NCBI RefSeq assembly: GCF_029633865.1
Contig: NC_079219.1
Location: 54,511,911-54,575,910 of the forward strand
DNA: 64,000 nucleotides
Direction of reading: 5' to 3'
DNA from: Lampris incognitus
Lineage: Eukaryota; Chordata; Actinopteri; Lampriformes; Lampridae
This document shows, piece by piece, positions 1-9,939 of this stretch. Made by a program: the position numbers and the translations under genes. A model generated the notes under the pieces. The model ran no database searches and was not told the origin of the DNA. It worked only from the letters and a program-made list of their open reading frames with translations. The stretch's first letter is position 1. Every line of letters begins with the position of its first letter.

Positions 1-29
1 TCAGGCCATGTAACGCACCAGAGCAACAC

Positions 30-545
30 AGGTCAGTTTTACTTGTGTAGCCCAATATCACAAATTTGCCTCAGGGGGCTCCACGGTAACACAACATCCT
101 GTCCTTAGACCCTCGCATCAGATAAGGAACAACTCCCCCAAGAAAAACCTTTAGGAAGAAACCTCAGGGAGAGAAACAGAGGAGGGATCGCTCTCCTCCA
201 AGACGCACAACGTGCAATGGATGTTGTGTCTACACAAGTTACACAACACAACACTGAAAGAGGACAACAGAATTACAAAGGAATTATAAGATATATGAAG
301 AATATGATGAGGAGGATGCCAGGCAGTGTCCAGATGCCACCAGAACAGCCCAGGATCTGAGCCACGTGACCACCATCACCATGGAGACAAGAAAAGATTA
401 GTGACTGAGAGAGGGATATGACATTAAGACAGGATAACAACATTATATGGGTTCATAAGATGTATAAAAAGAACACGTGACGAGGGGGATGCCAAACAGC
501 GTCCAGGTGGCGACCGCCATCACCATGGAGATCTGGGAGGAGGAC
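30..545 (+). repeat. Dispersed repeat, 'TAGCCCAATATCACAAA' family (Rep-D), with internal duplication
   Basis: Opens with TAGCCCAATATCACAAAT, GCCTCAGGGGGCTCCACGG and the TCCTGTCCTTAGACCCTC block. The same blocks recur near 26440 and 51725, so this is an interspersed family. From about 300 onward a block (GGATGCCAGGCAGTGTCCAG to CACCATGGAGA) is repeated in diverged form at 488-535. Confidence 0.65.
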
Positions 546-2660
546 AGACAACGAGCTTTCACACCACGGATTGTCTTGTGGGGTCCTCGGTGGGCCCACA
601 AAAACAGTAAATACCAGGTCCCCCGCCCAGCTTGAGAAGTGTAGATGGTTTGAAGTAGATTTTCTCTTTCAAAGCACATGTAGGGTATTTGGAGACACTC
701 TTCCTGCAAGGATTTTTGATTAAGAAAACCGGCTGATTTGATTTTCTACCTTGAAGGCAGATTTTCAAGGTTTTTTTGTTCTTGCAGTTTCTGTGAGCGT
801 TGGATGATGAGCTGTGAGCTCCTGCTCGACGTCAAGGCCTGTGACACCACATCGCCATTCATTCCACTCGAGCCCAGGGTTCGGTCTTTGGGATCTGTAG
901 AAACGAGCACAGTTTATGAAGACGGAACGTTTTGGCATGCTCCGCAGTGTCTCTACTATGTCTTTACTGTCTCTTTGCCTGTGTGCTCCCTTGTCTCTGT
1001 TGTATTTCAACACGCTGGATACAAAAGGTTTGACTCCCACATCACCTGCTGCACAAGCAACAGGGGTAATCTACAAGATTATGCAAAGGTGTGTATTCAT
1101 TAAAACAGAGAGAAAGCGAGATCTGCTATTTAACTGATTAATTGAACGTTTGCTTGAAGAATTAAAGGTTTGATTGATTAACATATTGATCGGTTGACTT
1201 CCATTTATTGTTTTGCTCTGTTTGCTTTGTGTGACGCCGCATCACAGTAATCTGAGATCCTACCACAGATGCCGCCTCGCCCCCTGATTTGGGCCCATGG
1301 GGTAGAATCAGCCATGTTTGATGTTTCCATCTTCTAAACAGGTGTAATGCGGTGCATGACTGGGCAACCTGCTCCCACGGCAGAACCCACCCATAGCCCA
1401 CAATGACTGCGTTTATGGCGAGATGAGGGAGAAGTGAGGCGGGGACTCTGAAAAATTAGATTATTTACTCTGTACTTCTTGTCACGGGCTGTGTGATCTG
1501 GGGGCATTGGTGTGGTTTTAACGTTTTTTATATCTAATGTGATTGGACGTTTCTCGCGGCTGTCAATCATGTTCACACCCACCACCACGCCTCGTCTCGA
1601 CTGTCAATCATCCACCGCCTACGAACCCTGATAAAATCTGTAGGCTACATTGTCCTTCTTAGTAACTCTGTGACTGTGTGGACATTAAAGCAGCCGTCAG
1701 GTGTGCTGCCCCTAGGGAAATTTCGCCCCCCCCCCACGAAACATTTTTAGCACCAGCCGCCACTGGTGCTAATCCAGCCTTGCGATGTCCCCGATGTGTC
1801 TGGAGTCAACAGGAACGATTATACGAGTCACATCATGGCGTTTTTGATGCTCTGTTGTTACACAGCCATGTGAATGCACTTACAACCCCCCCCCCCAAAA
1901 AAAACTCCAGTGCAATCTTCTGCTAGACACGTTTTTAAAAAAAACTTTTTAAAAAAAATGTATGCAATAGTTTGAAGCGTTCTGATCCATCAAACTCTGG
2001 GTTAAACGCATGGGTAGGAAATCACGATCCAGGTCAGGTATTCGGATGACCATTTCAACCTCTAGTAATACGGACATCAACCCCGTGCTGAGACCTGATC
2101 AGCAGAAATAGCGTCTGTAATGCATGACTATATCCTGACAGCGATGGGCTGAGGCAGGAACAGTCTCTAAATTGCTGCTTCCTCCAATTTGACATGAACC
2201 GATCTGACTCAGTGGAACATTTTTTTTTTGTGCTATTGAAATTTTACATTTGCTGCCAAAGAATAGATTAATCCCTGTCTTTGGAAGGCAGATTTTCACA
2301 AGTGGCTCGTCACACAACCGCATTGTTAGAAATCCCTCGCCACCATTGTTTTCCAAGGACACATAAGTGGTCTCCCAGAATGTCCCTTCCGTAATTACTG
2401 TAATTTCCCTCAGAGCGGCAGGTAGATGGGCAGTAAAGCTGTCTTTCTTCAAGAGACCGTCTAGAAGTTGTGTTTCTATGACACAATAATTGCGGGGTTG
2501 TTATTATAATACCACTGGGGGGGGGGTTATACTCGGTGTAGATCTAGTTGAAGTGAGGACAAATCCAGGCCAAAAAAGAAAGTGTTTAGTGCATATATTT
2601 GAATAGCAGTGACCTGAATGGCTGGTACAAGAAGCAGGGGAGAGAAGGATGGAGAAAGAA
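546..2660. other. Unassigned stretch
   Basis: Homopolymer C and T runs and low-complexity blocks (near 1730, 1890, 2220 and 2520). A 117-codon minus-strand frame at 2099-2452 is open, but I do not recognise it and it lacks splice or start context. No gene is supported. Confidence 0.4.
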
Positions 2661-2670
2661 GTACAGCACT

Positions 2671-3040
2671 AGTCCGCGGTGGTGTAGCGGTCTAAACATC
2701 GGCTTTGTGTCCATGCAGTTGCCCACTGGGGACGGGGGTTCGCGCCCCAGTCTCGTCAGATCCGACTATGGCCGGACTCGATGAAGCGGCGATCATTGGC
2801 AGCGCTGTCTTCGGGAGGGGGGCGGAGTCGGCTTGTGTTCGTCACGTGAATGCGTCTCTGCGTGAGTCGCCTTGTCCCGGAAGTGGGGAGGCGGGGCGGT
2901 TTCCTTCGAGACTGCCGGCCGGAGAGGCGCAGTTGGCGAACGCATGCAGTACGAGGGTGGGTGTTTGAATTAAAATAGGGATCGATTGGCCGCTAAATTG
3001 GGAGAAATCAAAAATAAAAATTTGAAAAAAAAAGAATAAA
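2671..3040 (+). mobile_element. tRNA-derived SINE (SINE-C), full length with 9-bp TSD
   Basis: The head has a good RNA polymerase III A box (TGGTGTAGCGG) and a B box (GGGTTCGCGCC). The body is G/C-rich and the tail is A/T-rich, ending in A runs. TACAGCACT occurs directly before (2662-2670) and after (3041-3049). It is the only copy of this family in the window. Confidence 0.8.
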
Positions 3041-3045
3041 TACAG

Positions 3046-4284
3046 CACTGAAAGAAATGTTGCCATGATGTACAAAAGACGACGGAAAGGAACATTGTGA
3101 TTACAGAGCGGGAAAGTGACGTAGACGCCCAGCCGACCTGCTGCCTATTAAAGTGCATTGGGTGATGTTCGCCACAAGCAAACAATTAACCCTGCTGCCC
3201 TGACTCTGAACTATGTTATACTTCAAAACCATTAACTTCCGCTTGACTTGATTTTAGGAGAATTCAGTAGATTTTTTTTTTAAACGGCTTAATGATTCGC
3301 ACACAATATCACACTTCAATTCCCAGTAGCCCCGCCCCCCCGGTTACTAAGCGACACGAGGCACGTTGGCACTGGAATTTCTGTCCCAACACTAGCTAAC
3401 GTTAAATGAACTGAACTTGAGCTTCGTGAGAAATGCTAAAAGTAGCTACAGTGGTAGCTAGCGCCAAGGGGCTCGGTAATATTTAAACAAGGCATCGATG
3501 GAATAACTCCACAATTATCAAATGTCCAGGGTGCCGTTGCTGGTGAACAGGCCGCCCAGGGCCCACAGGAAGTGCAATTGAGGGGGAGGCGCACTGATCA
3601 GTGCATGGGGTGCTGCTGCCCCCCCCCCAACAAAAGACAGAGTAAGGGGACGGTATGGGGGGGAGTTTTGGCGTTCCTGTAGTGCGCCGCCCCCTCCAAG
3701 CCATGGACCATCTGGAGAACCTGGAGACGGAGCACACGGGCCACCAATAGCTGCAGGACCTGTCGTGGAGCTCAAAGTTGCCCCATTGAGAGTGTGTGAT
3801 GTCTTGAGTTGAGGCAGTTGGAGGACAGTGGGGGGAGCTAGAGGACAAGATAGGATGTAAGTGACTGTAAGAGGGGAGAAGGAGTGTGACGTGGGTTGTT
3901 GAAGTAAAGAAGCGTATGCTAGCAGACGTGTGTCTTCGAGTGGTCCCTTAGCAACACAACAGAGTGGTATAGGCCTTTACCTCGGGCCCCAGTGCTGACA
4001 CCGCCCCATCTCCAGCCAGCCCCTCACCAGCTGCCTCAGTTGCTGCGTGGTCAATGGCAACAACCTCTCCTCATTGCTGGCTGTCTGGACGGCCACCACC
4101 GTCAGCGTCATCTGGCCCCATCCCTCTTGCTGCTGGCAGTAGCGGCACTCCAATGCAGCACTCCAACGCAACTCACTTTTCCCTTGTGGGAAAAGTGAGT
4201 TGCTGCTGGAAGTGGTGTTGGTGGGCCAGTAGGGGGCAGTCTGCCCTCTGGTCCTAATTAAAGAAAAATCAAAATCAAAATCCC
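3046..4284. other. Unassigned stretch
   Basis: Several short open frames with no recognisable product. Contains poly-C/poly-T runs and a short palindrome TTTTCCCTTGTGGGAAAA near 4177. No gene or named repeat seen. Confidence 0.35.
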
Positions 4285-4740
4285 ACTGCCCCAGTGCAGT
4301 GACGAGGACACTGTGCTGTAGGAGATGCCATCATTTAGATGAGACGTTAAACCGAGGTCCTGATCCCATGGCACTCATAACAAAGAGTGGGGGTTTCCCG
4401 GCGCCCTGGCAAAATTCCCAACCTGACTCTCTCCATCTGGCCACCTAACCATCCATCCATTATCCAAACTGCTTATCCTGCTCTCAGGGTCACGGGGGCC
4501 ACCTAATCATCCCTCCGTGTAATTAGCTCAATGATTCCTCCCTCTCCACCTCAAGCTGATGTGTGTTGAGCACAAAATGGCTGCCGTGCATCACCCAGGT
4601 GGGTGCTACATATCGGTGGTGGTTGAGGCGATTTTTCTCCCTTCCATGTGGAGCACTTCGGGTGTCAAGATAAAGCACTATATAAATGGAATCCATAGTT
4701 ATTATTATTATTACTATTATTATCATTTATTGTCCACTGA
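4285..4740 (+). repeat. Dispersed repeat ending in 'GCACTATATAAATGGAATCC' and a (TTA)n tail
   Basis: The blocks ATGAGACGTTAAACCGAGGT, AAATTCCCAACCTGACTCT and TATATAAATGGAATCCAT, followed by (ATT)n, are familiar from fish retroelement 3' regions. A 48-bp insertion with its own TSD interrupts it at 4449-4496. Confidence 0.55.
4449..4496 (-). mobile_element. 48-bp SINE-A 3' tail insertion with 10-bp TSD
   Basis: This is the reverse complement of the SINE-A 3' end (CTTATCCTGCTCTCAGGGTC after CCATCC units). It is flanked by GGCCACCTAA at 4439-4448 and 4497-4506. It is an extremely 5'-truncated retrotransposed copy. Confidence 0.75.
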
Positions 4741-4798
4741 TATGGATCCAGCTCCAAAGCCCAGTGACCTCATCATCCTGTGACGTCGTCTGTGACAT

Positions 4799-5045
4799 CT
4801 ATTTTCTTAGACTGAGGAGTGAGCAGTGGTCAGTGACGACTGTGATCAGATTCCAACACAAGTAGTGTCTGACGTGCCTGACTGACCAGAAAATGGCCCC
4901 AGGTTCTTTGTCATATGTAGACATTTTTTTCTCTCTCTCTCTGTGGGTCAGAACATGACTAGCATACCATTCCTTTCCATTTTGAACCCGAGAGAGCGCT
5001 GTGCCCGCTGCATAGTTACATGCATTTGTACTCAGGAAGAATGGC
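4799..5045 (-). pseudogene. gypsy RNase H remnant
   Basis: Frame with AAGTALSRVQNGKE, STYDKEPGAIFWSVRHVRHY and VTDHCSLLSL matches the Ty3 RNase H blocks. The catalytic Asp of the first strand appears changed (STNACNYAAG). Confidence 0.6.
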
Positions 5046-5292
5046 TGGTGAAAGTTGAGAAGAGGAGGGAGGTGAGTGTATTCTATGTCGTCTGGAATGT
5101 AGTTGCGCACTGTTGTCCATTCACACAACAATACTGACATGACATGAACGGATTCAAACTTGTGCGATTTCCCTACCTGGATTATTGAGCATGCACTTTG
5201 AGTGGCTGCTGCAGCTAGAAAAGTGTTATATAAATGCAATCCACCCACTCATCCATCCATCCATCCATCCATCCATGCATGCATAAAGACAT

Positions 5293-5715
5293 TCACACAA
5301 CATGTTTTTGTGTGAGCCTGTGAAGAGGACGAGCAATGAATGCATACTTGTGCACAAAACGTCTGTGACAACGGCACAATCCCAGAAACGCTTGTACCTC
5401 AGAGGGTGATCGTGGAACAGGCCGTTCACATATGCGCTGGCTGTTGACTGGGTCCGGCGCCAGTCCCTCACGTGGAACAGTGTGTCCCATGTACTTGACT
5501 GGAGATTTGCAAAACTCCCATTTCTTTGGGTTCAGCTTCAAACCAGCTTGTCTGAACTGTGTAAGAATGTCTGTCAGATTTTGAGGGCGATCGCCAAAGT
5601 TTCAACCCGTACAAATGACGTCATCAAGATAAATGACACAGTGGAGACCTATCAGAACAGAACCAGCTCCATTAGTCTCGGAGAAGTTGGTGGTGAGTTT
5701 TTCCAGACCCATGGG
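5293..5715 (-). pseudogene. gypsy reverse transcriptase, catalytic and connection part
   Basis: Holds VIYLDDVIC with the catalytic Asp pair, then LKLNPKKWEFCKSPVKYMGH and FLGLCRCHRRFVHKYAFIAR. Continues the RT interrupted at 7260. At least one frameshift lies between the YLDD box and LKLNPKK. Confidence 0.75.
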
Positions 5716-5734
5716 CCATCACCTGTTGTATGAC

Positions 5735-6683
5735 ACCTAACTTCCGGTGGCGCTGCTCTGCTGGTGACCCGGGCCCTTGCTGCTGTTTGTTGGGCTTTTA
5801 TTTTAACCTTTTCAGTATTTTAATGTGTTTAAACTAATTGCCCTACTTGTCCTGAGGCCTGTCGGCATTTGGTGTTCACGTAGACTTAGCCAGATAAGGC
5901 AGTGAGGCACTACTGGCGGCTTGTTTGGGACTTTTTCTCCTGGCGCTGCTCTTGGCGTACCTGGTTATGCCGTGCCAATCACTCTGGACAATGCCGGTGA
6001 CCTGTGGAGGTTCACTGCTCTCGTACACAAGAGATGACCTCTTGTCGCGCCGGTAATGCTGTTGGTTCTACCGCTCCTGCAAACCTGCGAGTTCAGCTGA
6101 CCCAAAGCAGACGTCAGGGGATGAGACAGCGAGTCCAACAGTGTGGACATAGCCCCCCCCCCCCCCCGCCAGCAATGATATTCAGCAATATCGGTATCGG
6201 ATAAAATCAAGGAGCGACGCAATAATGCCAGGGTCTGCTACGAGTTCCAGGAAGCGAGTATTGTTGTGCTTACTGAGACCTGGCTCCACTCGGACATTGG
6301 CAGCTCTCTGGTTGAGGTGGACGGTTTTTCCCTGACCCAGGCAGACAGAACAGCAGCTTCGGGAAAAGGCCGAGGTGGCGGCATCTGTGTGTTTGTGAAT
6401 GATAACTGGTGCCGACAGACCACAGTAAAAGCAGCGGTATGTAACCTTGACATTGAACCACTGTCCTTATCCTTAAGACCCTTATGTAATCCTCTGTGCA
6501 GCCTATGTATGTGCCTCTCGGTGCAAATAGTACAAGAGCTGCAGGCTACATAACTGACTATACACATGATCAATTGCAACACACACCGGGAGCCCTAGTT
6601 TTTATACTTGGATATTTTAACTACTGCAAGCTAGAACTGGTGCTACCTGGTTATGAACAGTATGTGAACACGGAACAATAGAA
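5735..6683 (+). mobile_element. L2/Rex-type LINE, 5' region with endonuclease
   Basis: After an untranslated-looking leader, the frame reads ASIVVLTETWLHSDIGSSLV, ADRTAASGKGRGGGICVFVN and PLSLSLRP, then after a gap VYVPLGANS and FILGYFNYCKLELVLPGYEQ. These are apurinic-type endonuclease blocks of fish L2-like LINEs; GYFN replaces the expected GDFN, so the catalytic Asp is lost. The RT is absent. It lies inside the gypsy RT. Confidence 0.7.
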
Positions 6684-6721
6684 TTTTGGACAAACTTCCC
6701 ACCATCAAAACGGGTACGGGT

Positions 6722-6946
6722 ACGGGGTATGGGGTAGACTCAGAACTAGCTGGAGGGACTACATGTCCAATCTGGCCTGGGAACGCCTTGGGATCCCCCA
6801 GGAGGAGCTGGAGGGTGTTGCTGGGGAGAGGGACATCTGGAGTGCCCTACTTAGCTTACTGCCACCGCGACCCGACCCCGGAGAAGCAGCTGATGAGATC
6901 AGATGAGATGAGATGAGATGAGATGAGATGAGATGAGATGAGATGG
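6722..6946 (+). mobile_element. Rex3-like LINE 3' end with (GATGA)n tail
   Basis: WRDYMSNLAWERLGIPQEEL and EGVAGERDIW match the C-terminus seen at 26530-27180. The copy ends in a run of about nine GATGA units, the type of tail I recall for Rex3 elements. Strongly 5'-truncated. Confidence 0.7.
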
Positions 6947-6947
6947 G

Positions 6948-7075
6948 AGGAAACTGGAGCACCCAGAAGAAACTCACGCAGACACGTGGAGAACATGCAA
7001 ACTCCACACAGAAAGGACCTGGGATGGCTGGGGTTCGAACCCAGGACCTTCTTGCTGTGAGGCAAACATGCCAAC
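6948..7075 (-). mobile_element. SINE-A fragment (head and middle)
   Basis: Reverse complement of the SINE-A region from the CTCACAGCAAGAAGGTCCTG head to the GTTTCCTCCC block. It directly follows the Rex3-like tail. The family tail is missing. Confidence 0.65.
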
Positions 7076-7259
7076 TTTTTTTTTTTAAATGAAGATTCTT
7101 TTCGTGTCATTTATTGTGAGTGACATGAATAGAGTCGTACCGGCTTGGACGTCGCCTGGGTTAACAAGGTCCGCGTCAGGTGTTGGGGAACCAGACCAAC
7201 CTGATGGAATAAGACATTTATGGACATGGGCCGAGAACCTGGAACTGACGTACTATATA

Positions 7260-7640
7260 TATGCTGTTTTGGGTCTCAGCAGGTCCCATTTCAACTTGGC
7301 AGTATCCGGTTGACATGTCCGTGGTGGAGAAAAACTGAGAGCCAGACAGTTCACCCAAGCTATCATCAACTCTAGGGAGAGGATGTGCATCAGTGATGGT
7401 AACTGAGTTCACCTTTCTGAAATCGACACAAAATCTGTATGTACCATCCTTCTTTTTCACCAAAACCACTGGCTGGCCCAGGGGCTTTTGCTGCCCTTGG
7501 TCAGATTGTGAGCTTTAAGCTCTTCCACCTGGAGCTGGATTTCTGCTTTCGCGGAAGGAGAGGTACAATAGGCTCTTTGTGAGATGGGAGTGTTGCAATT
7601 TTCTGTGTGATCAGGTTTGTCCGCCCAAAGTCATGTGAGT
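7260..7640 (-). pseudogene. gypsy reverse transcriptase, N-terminal part
   Basis: Reads SPWASQ then VLVKKKDGTYRFCVDFRKVN, TITDAHPLPRVDDSLGELSG and FSTTDMSTGYCQVEM, the first RT palm blocks. It stops abruptly at about 7260, where inserted DNA begins; the next RT block is at 5715. Confidence 0.75.
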
Positions 7641-8095
7641 GCTGAATGAACACATCTGAGAATGAGTTTCATGTTTCCTTCGGTTTCTTGTGTTGTGCAC
7701 TTGTGAGGTCAGGCTTTCCAAAATCCTTCAGTTCAAATGGACTGGACACCACAGGTTGCCAACAGAACCTTCCATCACAGTGTACCCAGCTTTGGTACTG
7801 CCGCCAGAGGTGGCATGAAAAGGTCCTATCTGTGTGCCACAGTGGAACAGCACCTCCTCGCTTTGGCTACTTTGACATAGATGAAACTTGGTTCAGCTTT
7901 TGCCACAGTCCATGCAAAATCAGTAGATGATTGGTTAGCGTAGTGTGGTTCAAACACACGTGCGTAGCCATTGGATACCAGTCTTTCAGTGATGCAGCCA
8001 GTTTAGCAGCGATGACCATCTCTAACATGGCAGGGGCCTTAACTGTAGAACAAGTTGTAAACTCGGTTAGTTTAGGGACATACTGGTGTGGGCTG

Positions 8096-8225
8096 GGCCC
8101 TGTGATGGCCTGTCCAGGGTGTCTCCCCACCTACCGCCCAATGACTGCTGGGATAGGCTCCAGCATCCCCGCGACCCTGAGGACAGGATAAGCGGTTCAG
8201 CTAATGGATGGATGGATGGATGGAT
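8096..8225 (+). mobile_element. SINE-A 3' part with 11-bp TSD
   Basis: Starts mid-element (GTGATGGCCTGTCCAGGGTG) and ends in GGATGGATGG. GGTGTGGGCTG flanks it at 8085-8095 and 8226-8236. 5'-truncated retroposition into the gypsy relic. Confidence 0.8.
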
Positions 8226-8489
8226 GGTGTGGGCTGACTAATGGAACTACCTTGTCATCTACTAAGAGAGACATGTGTCGTGTGTTTACAATGACACCAT
8301 GAGCAACCAGAAAATCCCAGCCCAAATTTAGCGCTTTAGCACAGTTTCTGACAACTTGAAGGGCACGTGTCATAGGCTTGTGGACTATACTTAAATTGAC
8401 TCTGATCAAACCAACAGACTCAAGAGAGTCGTCCGTGATACCAACGAGAGGAATAAATTACTTTACAACTGGCTTTTTATGAAGGACGG

Positions 8490-8580
8490 TTGTGGACATC
8501 CTGAACTCTTCACTGACAACGGAAATGTCTGCGCCGGTGTCAACAAAAGCATGTACAACAGAGTTCTCAATCACAACTGA
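8490..8580 (-). pseudogene. gypsy protease active-site region
   Basis: The minus strand reads VHAFVDTGADISVVS, the retroviral-type aspartic protease motif DTGA followed by a hydrophobic strand. Upstream and downstream frames are broken. Confidence 0.7.
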
Positions 8581-9077
8581 CACATATCTACTGACACATC
8601 AACCTCAGATAAACTGTCTCTGGTGAAGTCAGTAGGTGGGTCATTACTGACTTTACAGGCCTGGGTGGAGTCAGTAGTTGGCAATTGGCCCTCATTGCCA
8701 ACCATTTGTAGTTTGCCTTGTTAGATTTGGTGTCACACATCCAGGACATGGAGATCGTTGGAACTGTTGTCGGTCACCTCGGTGGTCAGGAGAACAACCA
8801 CGCCATGTGTAGACTCTGGGTGATGGACTGTGATCACGTGCCTAGTGCTCAGGCAGTCCAGAGTGAGGTTGGGTATCCCATCTTTCGTGCCTTGATACCC
8901 GGTAAGGGCCATCACAAGCTGAGTATCGGTCCTAGGAAGAGTCTTCATAAGATCTCCTGTCTGAGGCATAACAATGGCTGCGGCTTTGCTCACTGGAGGC
9001 TCCGCTGACGAGATCTGTAGTCCGATGAACCGCGTTGTGTGTCTCGTTGCTGACGTCGCACCTCCAACTGTAATTTC

Positions 9078-9470
9078 TCAACCCTTTCTGAAAGTGTCTC
9101 TAGTGTTCTCTGCATTTTTTCGTGAACCATCTGAGGCGGCAGAGTGGACCCCAAGAGGCGCGGCAGATGCAGGAAGATGACTGGGTGTCAAAGTAGAGAA
9201 GGCGGGTGAGGCCTGGGCCTGCGGAAAAAGCACTGCAGTGTTTGGGGTTGAAAACACCCTGCCGGCACGATGAGCATTCTCAACCTGTACTGTAAACGGA
9301 AGAGCAGAATCCCGTGTCGTTACACCTTGCCCACGACAGCACACCTGAAGATGTGGCTCTACTCCAGCAATGAAACGCCTGACATTTCCTCCATCTTCAG
9401 CGTTTGGTCCATATGTAGGAAACGCTCCCTCCACCAGTCAGCTAATTTCAGCAGCAAACACTAGAAGGGC
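9078..9470 (-). pseudogene. gypsy gag remnant
   Basis: Contains FPTYGPNAEDGGNVRRFIAG, which resembles the capsid-like region of fish gypsy gag proteins. No CCHC knuckle was found downstream. The C-terminal part is unrecognisable. Confidence 0.6.
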
Positions 9471-9496
9471 CTCGCCGGGCAGGCGGATGCGTGCGT

Positions 9497-9935
9497 CAGG
9501 GGCGGACTGGCCATCTGGAAGTTCTGGAAAAGTCCAGAACAGCCGTCTGTCCAACGGCCGTCAGCCTGGCTCCGTGGCTCATCGACCGGACCAAGTTGAG
9601 CGTCAGATGGAGCTACGCTGGCAGTCGAGAGCAGAGGGCACTAATGCAATCGTTTATTTGCTAAGCATAAACACACCCCCCCCCTCCCAAAACGAATTAC
9701 AAGAAGAGTGCTTCGATGTTTCAGTGGTCATGGCAAGCAGAAAAGTAGGAGGGAGAAGTTGAAAGAAGAAAAAAAAAGCAGAGTCACCGGAGACTGATGC
9801 TTCGAAATGTAAAAAGCTGACGGAGGCTTTTGGCTGCAGCGCCACTGCCAGCAGCAGTAACTTAATCACTGAACGAGAGTGTTGCGGGCCAGGTGGCAGC
9901 TGAGCCGGAGCAACTTCCATGGGCCGCTAATGATG
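9497..9935 (+). mobile_element. hAT 5' end and N-terminal transposase fragment
   Basis: CAGGGGCGGACTGGCCATC is a hAT-type terminal sequence; the same terminus, inverted, closes the element ending at 59007. A frame near 9730-9850 (MASRKVGGRS, then ESPETDASKCKKLTEAF) resembles the N-terminus of hAT transposases. No 3' end is seen before the minisatellite, so the size is unknown. Confidence 0.4.
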
Positions 9936-9939
9936 ACGA

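Larger units (their letters stand above)
4799..9480 (-). mobile_element. Degenerate Ty3/gypsy retrotransposon, broken by later insertions
   Basis: On the minus strand, right to left: gag (9434-9078), protease with DTGADISVV (8541 region), reverse transcriptase N part (7640-7260) with VLVKKKDGTYRFCVDFRKVN, RT palm with IYLDD (5634-5620) and connection region (5541-5293), then an RNase H remnant (5045-4800) with VRHVRHYL and VTDHCSLLSL. This is the gypsy order. The RT is split by about 1.5 kb of other repeats (5715-7260), and a SINE-A tail sits inside at 8096-8225. Frames carry stops and shifts. No LTRs were recognised at either end. Confidence 0.8.

Noticed and set aside
2099-2452. 117-codon minus-strand frame
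   Set aside because: No family resemblance, no splice or promoter context; a frame of this length is expected by chance in such a window.
8733-8993. 86-codon minus-strand frame between gypsy gag and protease
   Set aside because: Sequence does not match gag, protease or any host family I know; most likely decayed gag.
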